A DNA stretch of 54,523 nt. It comes from RBG-13-66-14 sp964436465 (lineage in GTDB: Bacteria > RBG-13-66-14). Of this stretch, positions 47,366 through 54,523 are shown one piece after another; the stretch's first letter is position 1; every line of letters begins with the position of its first letter. The position numbers and the translations under genes are program-made. Where the stretch lies: contig CAYTCV010000009.1 in NCBI GenBank assembly GCA_964436465.1, positions 1-54,523 on the forward strand, written 5' to 3'. The notes below the pieces were generated by a model that was given only the letters and a program-made list of their open reading frames with translations, was not told where the DNA came from and did no database searches.

Positions 47366-48700
47366 TCACGCTGGAATGAGAAATTTTAAAAGCAGCATGC
47401 CCAGCCCCAGGTAGATGGTGAGCCCCGTCATGTCGTTGGCCGTGGTGATGAAGGGTCCCGAAGCCACGGCCGGGTCGGCGCCCAGCCTGCGGAAGAACAG
47501 GGGCATGAAAGCGCCCATCAGCGTGGCGACGATGATGGCCCCGACCATGGCCGTCCCCACCACCACCCCGAGCATGGGGTTGCCCCCCACGGCCCAGGCC
47601 ACGCCGCCCACAATCATCCCGCTGAAGAGCCCCAGCAGGGAGCCGACCCGCAGCTCGCGCAGCGCGGCGCGCAGGATGCTCCCCTTCTGGATTCTCCCCA
47701 GGGCCAGGTTGCGGATGACGACGGTGGAGCTCTGGAGGCCGGCGTTCCCCCCCATGGCGGTGATGACGGGGATGAAGGAGGCCAGGGCCACCACCTGCTC
47801 CAGGGCGTAGCTGAACAGGTGGATGATGGTCCCGGAGAGGAGGGCGCCCAGGAGACAGATCAACAGCCACGGCAGCCGGAGCCTGACCACCGAGAAGGCC
47901 CCCCGGACCTCGAGCTCCTCGTCGGAGGTGCCGACCATCTTGAAGATGTCCTCGGTGGCCTCCTCGTGGACGATTTCCAGCACGTCGTCCACGGTGACCT
48001 CGCCCAGAAGGACGCCGGTCTCGTCCACCACGGGGACGGCCAGGAGGTCGTAGCGCTTGAAGAGGGCGGCGAGCTCCTCCTGGTCCTGGGCGGGAGACAC
48101 CGTCGGGTAGTCGGGTTCGATGAGCTCTTTGACGGGGCGGGAATGGGACGTGGAGGCCAGCTTCTCCATGGTCACCACCCCGACCAGGCGGGCGCCGGAA
48201 TCCACCAGGTAGACCAGGGTGTGCAGCTCGTCCCCGATGCTCTTTCTGACGAGGCCCTGGGCCGTTTCCACGTCCACGTCGGGCGGTATATTGACGAAGT
48301 CCAGGCTCATCCGCCCGCCGGCGGTGTCCTCGGGATAGGATAGAAGAGCCCGTATGTCCTCGGCCAGGTCCTGCGGAATATCCTCTAAAATCCTTTCGCG
48401 CAGGGGAGGGTCGGCACTCAGGAGCAGGTCGGCGGCGTCGTCGGCGGGAAGGACAGCCAGGGCGCGCGCGGCGACCCGCGTGGGGACGCTCTCGAAATAA
48501 TCCGCGGCGAAGTGCTCCGCCATCTCGCCCAGAAGCGGCGCCACCGCCTCGGTGGGCCAGAGCTCCAGGAGCCGTTCCTGGTCCTCCTCGTCGAGGACGA
48601 CGAAGGCTCCGGCGAGGTCGGCGGGATGGCTTTCGAGGACGAGCTGGGCGAGACCCTGGACATCGGTCCCGTCGAGCAGCCCTTGAAGCCTTTCCGCCAT
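47366..48700 (-). CDS. mgtE: Magnesium transporter MgtE
   Basis: MgtE is a homodimeric Mg2+ channel gated by its cytoplasmic domains. The N-terminal superhelical domain (about 1-120) is followed by two CBS domains (about 125-245), with DELHTLVYLVDSGARLVGVV and DLLAVPVVDETGVLLGEVTVDDVLEIV. Five membrane segments (about 275-444) contain the pore motif PVITAMGGNAGLQSSTVVIRNLALG and the later VVVGTAMVGAIIVATLMGA. I chose ATG 48700 because an AAGAG site is just upstream; ATG 48727 would add nine residues. The promoter at 48786-48814 leaves a leader of about 80 bases, too short for an M-box magnesium riboswitch. Confidence 0.94.
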   Translation of the reverse strand: MAERLQGLLDGTDVQGLAQLVLESHPADLAGAFVVLDEEDQERLLELWPTEAVAPLLGEMAEHFAADYFESVPTRVAARALAVLPADDAADLLLSADPPLRERILEDIPQDLAEDIRALLSYPEDTAGGRMSLDFVNIPPDVDVETAQGLVRKSIGDELHTLVYLVDSGARLVGVVTMEKLASTSHSRPVKELIEPDYPTVSPAQDQEELAALFKRYDLLAVPVVDETGVLLGEVTVDDVLEIVHEEATEDIFKMVGTSDEELEVRGAFSVVRLRLPWLLICLLGALLSGTIIHLFSYALEQVVALASFIPVITAMGGNAGLQSSTVVIRNLALGRIQKGSILRAALRELRVGSLLGLFSGMIVGGVAWAVGGNPMLGVVVGTAMVGAIIVATLMGAFMPLFFRRLGADPAVASGPFITTANDMTGLTIYLGLGMLLLKFLIPA

Positions 48701-48785
48701 TACTTTCTCTTGCGTTTCAGGCGGCATAGTATAGGTATAAAGTTATTGAACGCGTTGGTGGACCCCCAGAAGGGGTCGGGGGGTG

Positions 48786-48814
48786 ATTGTACCGGTAAAA
48801 ATATTTTTGGTCAA
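48786..48814 (-). promoter_or_regulatory. Promoter of mgtE
   Basis: On the minus strand TTGACC (48809-48814) and TACAAT (48786-48791) are 17 bp apart. The bases just upstream of the -35 are strongly AT-rich and could act as an UP element. Confidence 0.75.
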
Positions 48815-48900
48815 GAAATATCTTTAATTTATTATATGAGTAGTAACTGACTTATAATAGAAGAGATGAATCCATACCACAATAATATTAATTAAATTAT
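48795..48900. other. AT-rich island between mgtE and UPF0182 genes
   Basis: About 106 bases with roughly 21% GC stand in a genome of about 65% GC. The stretch includes AATATTAATTAAATTATG and TTTAATTTATTATATG. No ORF or RNA gene is evident. The mgtE promoter occupies one edge. Confidence 0.8.
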
Positions 48901-48950
48901 GTCGGCCGACGGCGTTTTTATCCGTCGCCCTCGACGGGTCTTTGGTTTAT

Positions 48951-48980
48951 TTGGCGACGGTGGTTTTTTTTTAGTACAAT
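48951..48980 (+). promoter_or_regulatory. Promoter of the UPF0182 gene
   Basis: TTGGCG (48951-48956) and TACAAT (48975-48980) are 18 bp apart, 75 bases before the ATG at 49056. Confidence 0.55.
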
Positions 48981-49055
48981 GTCCGTGGAATTTCCAATCC
49001 GCCACCAGGGCCCGGCGCCGCTTCCGCCCGGCCCGGTACTTCCGGGGTCACTAGT

Positions 49056-51956
49056 ATGAACTGGATTTCACGCAAGACGATTCTAATCGTGCTCGGGGTC
49101 ATTGTCGGCCTCATCATCATCTTGGCCGCCCTCTCCGGCTTCTTCGTGGACATTTTCTGGTACACCTCCGAGGGCTTCGCCGATGTTTTCTGGACCCGCA
49201 TCTGGGCCGCGGTGGGCTTCGGGCTCATCATCTTCGCTCTGTACGCGGTCGTCGTGGGCACGAGCCTCATACTGGCCTGGTTCTTCAGCCGCCAGAAACC
49301 CCATGTGGTCGCCGAGGAGGCGGTCATGCTCCCCTCCTTCGGGGAGAAGCTCCGCAAATGGGGAGTCTGGCTGTTCATCGCCGTGGGGGGGGCCTTCGCC
49401 ATAATCAACGGCATCTCCGCCGGGGGCGAGTGGCAGGTGTTCCAGCGATTCCTCCACGCCACCAGCTTCGGCCTGGTGGACCCCGTCTTCGGCAACGATG
49501 TTTCCTTCTACGTCTTCAAGCTCCCCTTCTACCGGATGCTCTACGACCACCTCTTCGGCGCCCTGCTCCTTTCGACGGTCCTCATCGTGGTCTGGTACGT
49601 CTTCCGGCGGAAGATTTGGATTGAGAGCTGGAAGCTGCGCACGTCGACCCTGGTCAAGGGCCACGTTCTGGCCATGGTCGGCGGCATGTTCGCCCTGAAG
49701 GCCTGGGGCTACTACCTGGACAAGTTCGACATCCTGTTCACGGACCACGGCAAGTTTTACGGCGCCGGGTACGCCGACGTGAATGCCAGCCTGCCGATGT
49801 ACAACGTCCTCTTCTGGCTGACGCTGGCCTTCGGCGTCGCCGTACTCGTCATGACCTGGCTGAAGAGCAACAACCTTAAGATGCTCCTTATCATCGTGGC
49901 CTCGTTCATCGTGCTGCCTCTGGTCATGCTCTACGCGGTCCCGTGGGCGGTGCAGACCTTCGAGGTCAACCCCAACGAGTTGCAGGCCGAGGAATCCTAC
50001 ATCGGGCACAACATCGAGATGACCCAGGCCGCCTACGGGCTGGACCGGATAACGCCGCGGGCCTTCGGCGAGTCGGGGGAGGTGCTCGAGGTTTCGCAGG
50101 ACCTCGACAAGCCGCTCGACGTTCTGGCCGAGAGGGTCCAGGCCGGCTCCATCGGCGGCGCGTCCTTCAACCCCGATGAGGTGGAGGGGGCCGGCGTCGG
50201 GCCGCTACTGACCCGCGCGGACATCGAGAACAACCGGCCCACCATCGACAACATCCGGGTCTGGGACTGGCACTACCTCAGACCGGTGTACAATCAGATT
50301 CAGAGCTTCAAAGACTACTACGAGTTCGGCGAGGACATAGACATCGACCGGTACATCTTGAACGGGCGTCAGACCACGGTCACCATCTCCCTGCGCGAGC
50401 TGAACCTGAACGGTCTGCCGCCGCAGGTCGACACCTGGCAGAACCGCCACCTCGTATACACCCACGGCTACGGCGCCGTGTCCAACCCGGTGAACCTGAA
50501 GAGCCCCTCCGGTCAGCCGGTCTTCTACCTCCAGGACATCCCCATGGAGAACCGGATGGAGGTCGATATTGACCGGCCGCAGATATACTTCGGCGAGGGG
50601 AACATGGACTACTCCTTCGCCCCGGCCTCAAAGCCCATCGAAATCGACTACCCCGTGGGGAACACCAACCAGCTCACCAGCTACGACACGAGCCTGGGCG
50701 GCGGCATCCCGGTGGGCGGGTTCTGGCGCCGTCTGGCCATGGCGATTTACCTGGGCTCGCTGGACGTGTTCCTCTCCGACTACATCACGCCCGAGAGCCG
50801 GCTTCTCATCCGCCGCAACGTCCTGGAGCGGGTGGACGAGGTTGCGCCCTACCTCTACGCCGACACCGACCCCTACCCGGTGTTGACCAACGGGGGAATC
50901 TACTGGATAGTGGACTGCTACACCGTCTCCAGCCGCTTCCCCTACTCCCAGCCGATGCTGGACAACGGTGGGAACTACATCCGCAACTCGGTCAAGGTTG
51001 TGGTGGACGCCTACACCGGCCACATGGACTTCTACATCGTGGGCGAGGACCCGCTGGTCGAGACCTGGTCCAAGGTCTTCCCGGGCATGTTCAAGGATTT
51101 CTCCGAGATGCCCGACGACATCCGGGCCCACCTCCGCTATCCCAACGCCCTGTTCGCCATCCAGAGCCTGGTCTTCGCCACCTACCACATGAGCGACCCG
51201 CAGGACTTCTACAAGCGCTCGGACCGCTGGGAGATTCCGGGGCGCAAGGAGGGCGAGCTCTTCAGCGCATACTATATGACCATGCGCCTGCCCGGGGAGC
51301 CCAAGGAGGAGTTCATCGCGGTCACCCCCTTCGTGCCCGAGGGGAAGACCATTATGGTGGGCTGGATGTGTGCCCGATGCGACCCCGGTGTTTACGGCGA
51401 CCTCGTGCTGTACACCTTCCCCCGTACGGCCACCATCTACGGCCCCGAACAGATAGACGCCCTGATAAACCAGAACCCCGAGTTCTCCAAGGAGCGCACA
51501 CTGTTGGGAAGCGAGGGGTCCCAGGTCGGTCTCGGGCGAATCGTCATCATCCCCATCGAGAATTCGCTCCTCTACGTGGAGCCGGTCTATATCCAGGCCG
51601 AGGCGGAAGCCATCCCCGAGCTGAAGTACATCCTGGTGGCCTACGGGAACCAGATCGCCATGTCCGACACCCTGGACGGGGCGCTCGACAAGCTCTTCGG
51701 CCCGGCGACTCCGACCGCCGAGGGGACGGTCGCCACGGAGGAGGGCGGGGGGACTGAGACGGAGACGGTGGAAACCGGGCCGGTCACTCCGGTTGTTCCG
51801 AGCGATATTCGGGACCTCGCGCGGGAGTTCGACTCCGCCTGGAAGGACTACAACGACGCCCGCGCCGCCCGGGATTGGGAAGCCTTCGGTCGCGCTGAAA
51901 AACGACTCGAAAGCCTACTCGACCGCCTGGACGAGCTGGCGGGGGGAAACCGGTAG
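49056..51956 (+). CDS. UPF0182 (COG1615) family membrane protein
   Basis: This is a large integral membrane protein (966 residues) of a conserved family without known function. About seven membrane segments lie within residues 1-310, among them ILIVLGVIVGLIIILAALSGFF and LLIIVASFIVLPLVMLYAV, with the family motifs FWYTSEGFADVFWTRI and NDVSFYVFKLPFYR. The long extracytoplasmic region (about 315-900) contains NIRVWDWHYLRPVYNQIQ and YTHGYGAVSNPVN, both typical of UPF0182. The C terminus is acidic and Thr/Glu-rich, then coiled coil. It begins after its own promoter, and the next gene starts at the base after its stop codon, so the two are tightly coupled. Confidence 0.93.
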   Translation: MNWISRKTILIVLGVIVGLIIILAALSGFFVDIFWYTSEGFADVFWTRIWAAVGFGLIIFALYAVVVGTSLILAWFFSRQKPHVVAEEAVMLPSFGEKLRKWGVWLFIAVGGAFAIINGISAGGEWQVFQRFLHATSFGLVDPVFGNDVSFYVFKLPFYRMLYDHLFGALLLSTVLIVVWYVFRRKIWIESWKLRTSTLVKGHVLAMVGGMFALKAWGYYLDKFDILFTDHGKFYGAGYADVNASLPMYNVLFWLTLAFGVAVLVMTWLKSNNLKMLLIIVASFIVLPLVMLYAVPWAVQTFEVNPNELQAEESYIGHNIEMTQAAYGLDRITPRAFGESGEVLEVSQDLDKPLDVLAERVQAGSIGGASFNPDEVEGAGVGPLLTRADIENNRPTIDNIRVWDWHYLRPVYNQIQSFKDYYEFGEDIDIDRYILNGRQTTVTISLRELNLNGLPPQVDTWQNRHLVYTHGYGAVSNPVNLKSPSGQPVFYLQDIPMENRMEVDIDRPQIYFGEGNMDYSFAPASKPIEIDYPVGNTNQLTSYDTSLGGGIPVGGFWRRLAMAIYLGSLDVFLSDYITPESRLLIRRNVLERVDEVAPYLYADTDPYPVLTNGGIYWIVDCYTVSSRFPYSQPMLDNGGNYIRNSVKVVVDAYTGHMDFYIVGEDPLVETWSKVFPGMFKDFSEMPDDIRAHLRYPNALFAIQSLVFATYHMSDPQDFYKRSDRWEIPGRKEGELFSAYYMTMRLPGEPKEEFIAVTPFVPEGKTIMVGWMCARCDPGVYGDLVLYTFPRTATIYGPEQIDALINQNPEFSKERTLLGSEGSQVGLGRIVIIPIENSLLYVEPVYIQAEAEAIPELKYILVAYGNQIAMSDTLDGALDKLFGPATPTAEGTVATEEGGGTETETVETGPVTPVVPSDIRDLAREFDSAWKDYNDARAARDWEAFGRAEKRLESLLDRLDELAGGNR

Positions 51957-52853
51957 ATGAGAGCCGCGCCGCTTTTCCTGTTCGCTCTGGGTACCGCCGT
52001 CGCCGCCTCCAACCTGACGGTGCCGGCGGACGGCCTGGTGCGGGACGGGGGCCTGGTCTCCGTCGAGGACGGGTGCGCGTGGCTGACGGGCGGCCAGACC
52101 GGCTCCTGGGCCGAGTATGACGTCCAGTTGCCCTCCTGGGTCAAGAGCTTCGCCGTGGACATCGAGTGGTGGGCCCCCCGGCCGGGCGACGGAATCGCGG
52201 TCTACCTCTACGACTGCGGCGCCAAGGGTCCCGACGCAATCCTCGGCGCCCCGGGGAGTCTGGATTACCACTGGCGTCTGTGGAGCGTCTCCACGGACCG
52301 TTACGGTTTTTTCTCCTCCTCCCCGGAATTCCTCCTCACCCGGGGCGGCAATCCCGGCGGCCTGCGCCCGGTGGACGACGCCTGGCGGGTCAGGCTCCTG
52401 GTCTATGCCGACGGCGGGCTCCCCTTCGTCACCGACGAATCGGTCCGCCTGGAGCGCGTCCGCTGGAACATTTCGGAGCGCGACGAGCTGTGGGCCCCCG
52501 ATTCGCCGAGCTGGGGCGCCCTCGTGGTCCCCGCCGACGCCCAGGGCTTCGATTTCGAGCGCGACCTCCTGGTCGCATCGGCCACGGGGAGGCCGCCCGT
52601 CGGCGAGGAGCTCACGGCCCGGGGGCGGCTCCTGGCCATCCGCGCCGCCACGGTTCAGGCCCTCGCCCTGGCCGTGGCCTACATCGGCAACTACGTCTCC
52701 GACGCGATAAAACCCGACCAGTTGCCCGGCTACCGCATCCTCACCCGGGAGCGGCTCGGCGACGGCCGCTGGTTCGTGGAAGTCGGCATCCCGCTGAACG
52801 GACCCGGCGGGCTGGCCGATTTTCTGGGCTACATCGAGATTCGGCGGAAGTGA
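51957..52853 (+). CDS. Secreted LPP20-like protein, function unknown
   Basis: A signal peptide (about 1-17) is followed by a beta-rich region (about 20-165, with W-rich strands such as WVKSFAVDIEWWAPRPGDG) and a C-terminal domain (about 205-298) that resembles the LPP20/FlgT-like fold: an alpha helix GRLLAIRAATVQALALAVAYIG followed by strands YRILTRERLGDGRWFVEVGIPL. Such domains are found in outer-surface or periplasmic proteins of Gram-negative bacteria. The function is unknown. The ATG directly adjoins the stop of the UPF0182 gene, so both products are likely made together and may act at the same site in the envelope. Confidence 0.68.
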   Translation: MRAAPLFLFALGTAVAASNLTVPADGLVRDGGLVSVEDGCAWLTGGQTGSWAEYDVQLPSWVKSFAVDIEWWAPRPGDGIAVYLYDCGAKGPDAILGAPGSLDYHWRLWSVSTDRYGFFSSSPEFLLTRGGNPGGLRPVDDAWRVRLLVYADGGLPFVTDESVRLERVRWNISERDELWAPDSPSWGALVVPADAQGFDFERDLLVASATGRPPVGEELTARGRLLAIRAATVQALALAVAYIGNYVSDAIKPDQLPGYRILTRERLGDGRWFVEVGIPLNGPGGLADFLGYIEIRRK

Positions 52854-52992
52854 ATCGGCGTTTGCGGTCCGGCCTCCTTCCCCGGAGGTCGAGTTTACGC
52901 GGGGCCATCCGGACAAGGCCCTTGATGGATATCTTTTTCTGCGATAATCTTACGCGGGGAATCCCGCCCGAAACGCCGGAGCGGAGCGGCGG

Positions 52993-53640
52993 ATGAAAGA
53001 CCGTATGGGACGGATTGCGGCCATCCCGGCGCTGATGGTGCTTCTCGGCGTGACGGGGTGCGTGAAGGAAACCGAACCCCCCGTGATTCCCGTCACGTCG
53101 CGGCCCATCGAGCTCGCCGAAACCCCGGAGGTCACCGCCACCACGGACCGGGTCATCGCCGACTTCGAGGACATGGACGGCTGGGGCTTCACCGGTTATC
53201 CCGCCGAGGTGGACGGCTACCTCACCCAGAGCTACGACGACGAGCCCAGCCACGACGGTGAATGCGCGGCCAAGCTCGTGTACGATTTCTCGAAAACGGG
53301 CGGCGTCACGGCGGCGGCCTACGCGCAGACGGCCCACCTCCTGCCGCTGAACTGGGACAGCCTTAGTCTCTGGGTGTACGGCGACGGGTCAGGGCACTGG
53401 CTGCGGGCCGAGTTCGTGGATTCGACGGGGGAGAAGTTCGTCGGCAACCTGACCCCCGCGGTGGACTGGAATAACTCCTGGCGCCTGTGCACGCTGAACC
53501 AATCCGACCTGGTCGGCCTGCGCGATGAAAAGGCCCGCCGGCATCCGCCCCTGGCGCTCACCCGCGTCTACCTGGTGGTTCTGCCAACCGGGAAGCACGA
53601 CTCCGGCGAGATTTACTTCGACACACTGACCCTGCAGTGA
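52993..53640 (+). CDS. Lipoprotein with carbohydrate-binding-like jelly-roll domain
   Basis: The signal peptide ends in a VTGC lipobox (Cys23), followed by a Pro/Thr-rich spacer (about 24-52). The remaining region begins with the DFEDMDGWGFTGYP pattern and has LVYDFS, LPLNWDSLSLWVYGDGSGHWLRAEF and a final EIYFDTLTLQ strand. This series is typical of CBM-like jelly rolls attached to glycosidases, in particular those found with phosphodiester glycosidases. No catalytic domain is present, so a glycan-binding or structural role on the membrane is inferred. ATG 52993 has a GGAG site. A weak promoter-like pair (TTGATG 52922, GATAAT 52943, 15 bp) lies in the 139-base gap before it. Confidence 0.72.
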   Translation: MKDRMGRIAAIPALMVLLGVTGCVKETEPPVIPVTSRPIELAETPEVTATTDRVIADFEDMDGWGFTGYPAEVDGYLTQSYDDEPSHDGECAAKLVYDFSKTGGVTAAAYAQTAHLLPLNWDSLSLWVYGDGSGHWLRAEFVDSTGEKFVGNLTPAVDWNNSWRLCTLNQSDLVGLRDEKARRHPPLALTRVYLVVLPTGKHDSGEIYFDTLTLQ

Positions 53641-53651
53641 AGAGGGCGATG

Positions 53652-54404
53652 ATGAAACGCTCGACGATGGTGCTGGTCCTGGTTGTTGCTTTCCTGTCCC
53701 CCTTCCTGGTCGGATTCGACCTCTTCAAGACCATCACCGCCGAAGAGGCCATGAAGGAGGGGAAGGAGCTCTTCGAGGCCGGCGATTACGGGAGCGCGGA
53801 GGCCAAATTTAAGGAGGCGGCGCTGGAGCTGCCCAAGCTGGCCGACCCCTTCTACTGGATTGGGCGGACCTTCGAGGCCCGGGGCGACACGGACAAGGCG
53901 GCCAAATACTACGACGCCGCCCTGGAACGCGACCCGTCCCACTTCGACGCGCTGAACGCCGCGGCAAGTCTGGCCACCGCCGAGGCGCGCTGGTCCGAGG
54001 CCCACGGCTACCTCCGCCGGATGGCCGACCTCAACCCCACCGACCCGGTCATCCAGACCAACCTCGGCTACGTGCAACTGGCCCTCAAGGATTACGTTTC
54101 AGCCGAAACGTGTTTCCGGGAGGCCGTCCGCCTGGGCGGCGAGCTGGGCCGGGCGTACGACGGGCTCGGCCTGGCCCTCGACGCCCGCGGGAACGGCGGG
54201 GAGGCGGAAGAAGCCTTCAAGAGCGCCATCGAAAGCGACGCGACGCGCATCGAGGCCTACATTCACCTCGGGCTGCTCTACGAGAAGCGGGGGATGACCG
54301 AGGAGGCCGCCGGCGCCTACACCCAGGCCCTGCGCGTGAAGACCGTCGGCCCCTTCGCCGAAATCGCCAAGAACAGGCTGGACGAGCTGGGCGTCATCTA
54401 CTGA
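53652..54404 (+). CDS. Secreted or membrane-anchored TPR protein
   Basis: A hydrophobic N terminus (about residues 5-22, STMVLVLVVAFLSPFLVGF) acts as signal peptide or anchor. The rest consists of about six tetratricopeptide repeats, recognisable by blocks such as GKELFEAGDYGSAEAKFKEAAL, YWIGRTFEARGDTDKAAKYYDAAL and AYIHLGLLYEKRGMTEEAAGAYTQAL. TPR arrays mediate protein-protein contacts; partner and role are unknown. ATG 53652 is favoured because an AGAGGG site is 5 bases upstream; ATG 53649 and GTG 53637 are alternatives. It follows the lipoprotein gene by 11 bases, so the two are cotranscribed. Confidence 0.8.
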   Translation: MKRSTMVLVLVVAFLSPFLVGFDLFKTITAEEAMKEGKELFEAGDYGSAEAKFKEAALELPKLADPFYWIGRTFEARGDTDKAAKYYDAALERDPSHFDALNAAASLATAEARWSEAHGYLRRMADLNPTDPVIQTNLGYVQLALKDYVSAETCFREAVRLGGELGRAYDGLGLALDARGNGGEAEEAFKSAIESDATRIEAYIHLGLLYEKRGMTEEAAGAYTQALRVKTVGPFAEIAKNRLDELGVIY

Positions 54405-54468
54405 TACCCCGGTCGCCGGGTTGAGCCCTGATGGGCCGCATGGTCGGCATACAAGACTCATTACAAAT

Positions 54469-54523
54469 GTAGGGCGGGGAACCGAGCGAAGCGAGCTATG
54501 CGAAGCAAATCCTTTCCCCGCCG
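54469..54523 (+). repeat. GTAGGGCGGGGA hairpin repeat carrying an inserted second repeat
   Basis: The head GTAGGGCGGGGA and tail TCCCCGCCG of the family at 7072, 22573 and 24262 are present. Here they are separated by about 34 bases that include the ACCGAGCGAAGCGAGC core of the 33-bp repeat. The element runs to the last base of the window. Confidence 0.7.
54480..54509 (-). repeat. 33-bp dispersed repeat, copy nested in a GTAGGG hairpin
   Basis: Read on the minus strand it is TTTGCTTCGCATAGCTCGCT and onward to CGGTT, sharing CATAGCTCGCTTCGCTCGG with the copy at 36212. Confidence 0.65.

Noticed and set aside
48728..48785. M-box magnesium riboswitch upstream of mgtE
   Set aside because: The predicted leader is only about 80 bases, with one small hairpin (GACCCC/GGGGTC). 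An M-box needs about 165 bases and its conserved loops are not seen.

Overview
This is a GC-rich (about 65% by eye), gene-dense bacterial chromosome segment with about 47 protein genes on both strands. I saw no rRNA, tRNA, CRISPR array, transposase or prophage gene. The cell is Gram-negative: a Kdo cluster (kdsA-kdsC-kdsD), an O-antigen-ligase-like protein, an MsbA-like exporter, LspA with several predicted lipoproteins, and secreted proteins without wall-anchoring signals. Intergenic hairpin repeats, DUF2723 and DUF5683 proteins and a solitary gyrB suggest an uncultured, metagenome-derived lineage, possibly an FCB-like candidate phylum. I cannot name it with confidence. One 100-N scaffold gap (42015-42114) truncates recN.

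Layout. 1-4.5 kb: coaBC, a family-4 uracil-DNA glycosylase, kdsA, kdsC and kdsD in one tight plus-strand run. 4.7-11.3 kb: an M23 peptidase (minus), an EamA transporter (plus), a repeat-filled gap, then a minus-strand run DUF5683 - lipoprotein - gyrB. 11.5-17.6 kb: a class A PBP, a DUF4287/DUF5655 protein, an AMIN-SH3-NlpC/P60 hydrolase and an O-antigen-ligase-like protein. 17.6-22.4 kb: ileS-lspA, then a second M23 peptidase. 22.6-24.2 kb: a lipoprotein gene broken by a 12-G run, then a secreted protein. 24.3-28.7 kb: a GNAT-YoaP-like protein, an orphan hypB, a divergent maltokinase-like protein and a YitT protein. 28.7-36.7 kb (minus): a CorC-like protein-maf-HprK-like kinase operon, an ABC exporter-DUF2723 operon, fmdB and hsp20. 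36.9-42 kb (plus): efp with a secreted protein, accB, then MATE, eIF2B-like and alpha/beta hydrolase genes. 42-49 kb: nadK-recN, pta, lepB with an AT-hook protein, and mgtE. 49-54.5 kb: UPF0182, an LPP20-like protein, a carbohydrate-binding-like lipoprotein and a TPR protein.

Envelope construction is the main theme: Kdo, peptidoglycan synthesis and remodelling, lipoprotein and signal peptide processing, glycan ligation and export. Promoters are unusually legible. Many genes have near-consensus TTGACA/TATAAT pairs at 17-18 bp spacing, and hsp20 has an almost perfect sigma-54 (-24/-12) promoter.

Points most worth a second look: the G12 tract that puts a lipoprotein signal peptide out of frame (candidate phase variation or sequencing error); a shared C-terminal tail ([WF]-G-x-I-K-A-x-F) on two otherwise different secreted proteins; a 33-bp dispersed repeat that supplies the C-terminal residues of two unrelated proteins; a face-to-face overlapping promoter pair between hypB and a kinase-like gene; and a family of GTAGGG-headed hairpin repeats, one copy of which carries another repeat in its loop.
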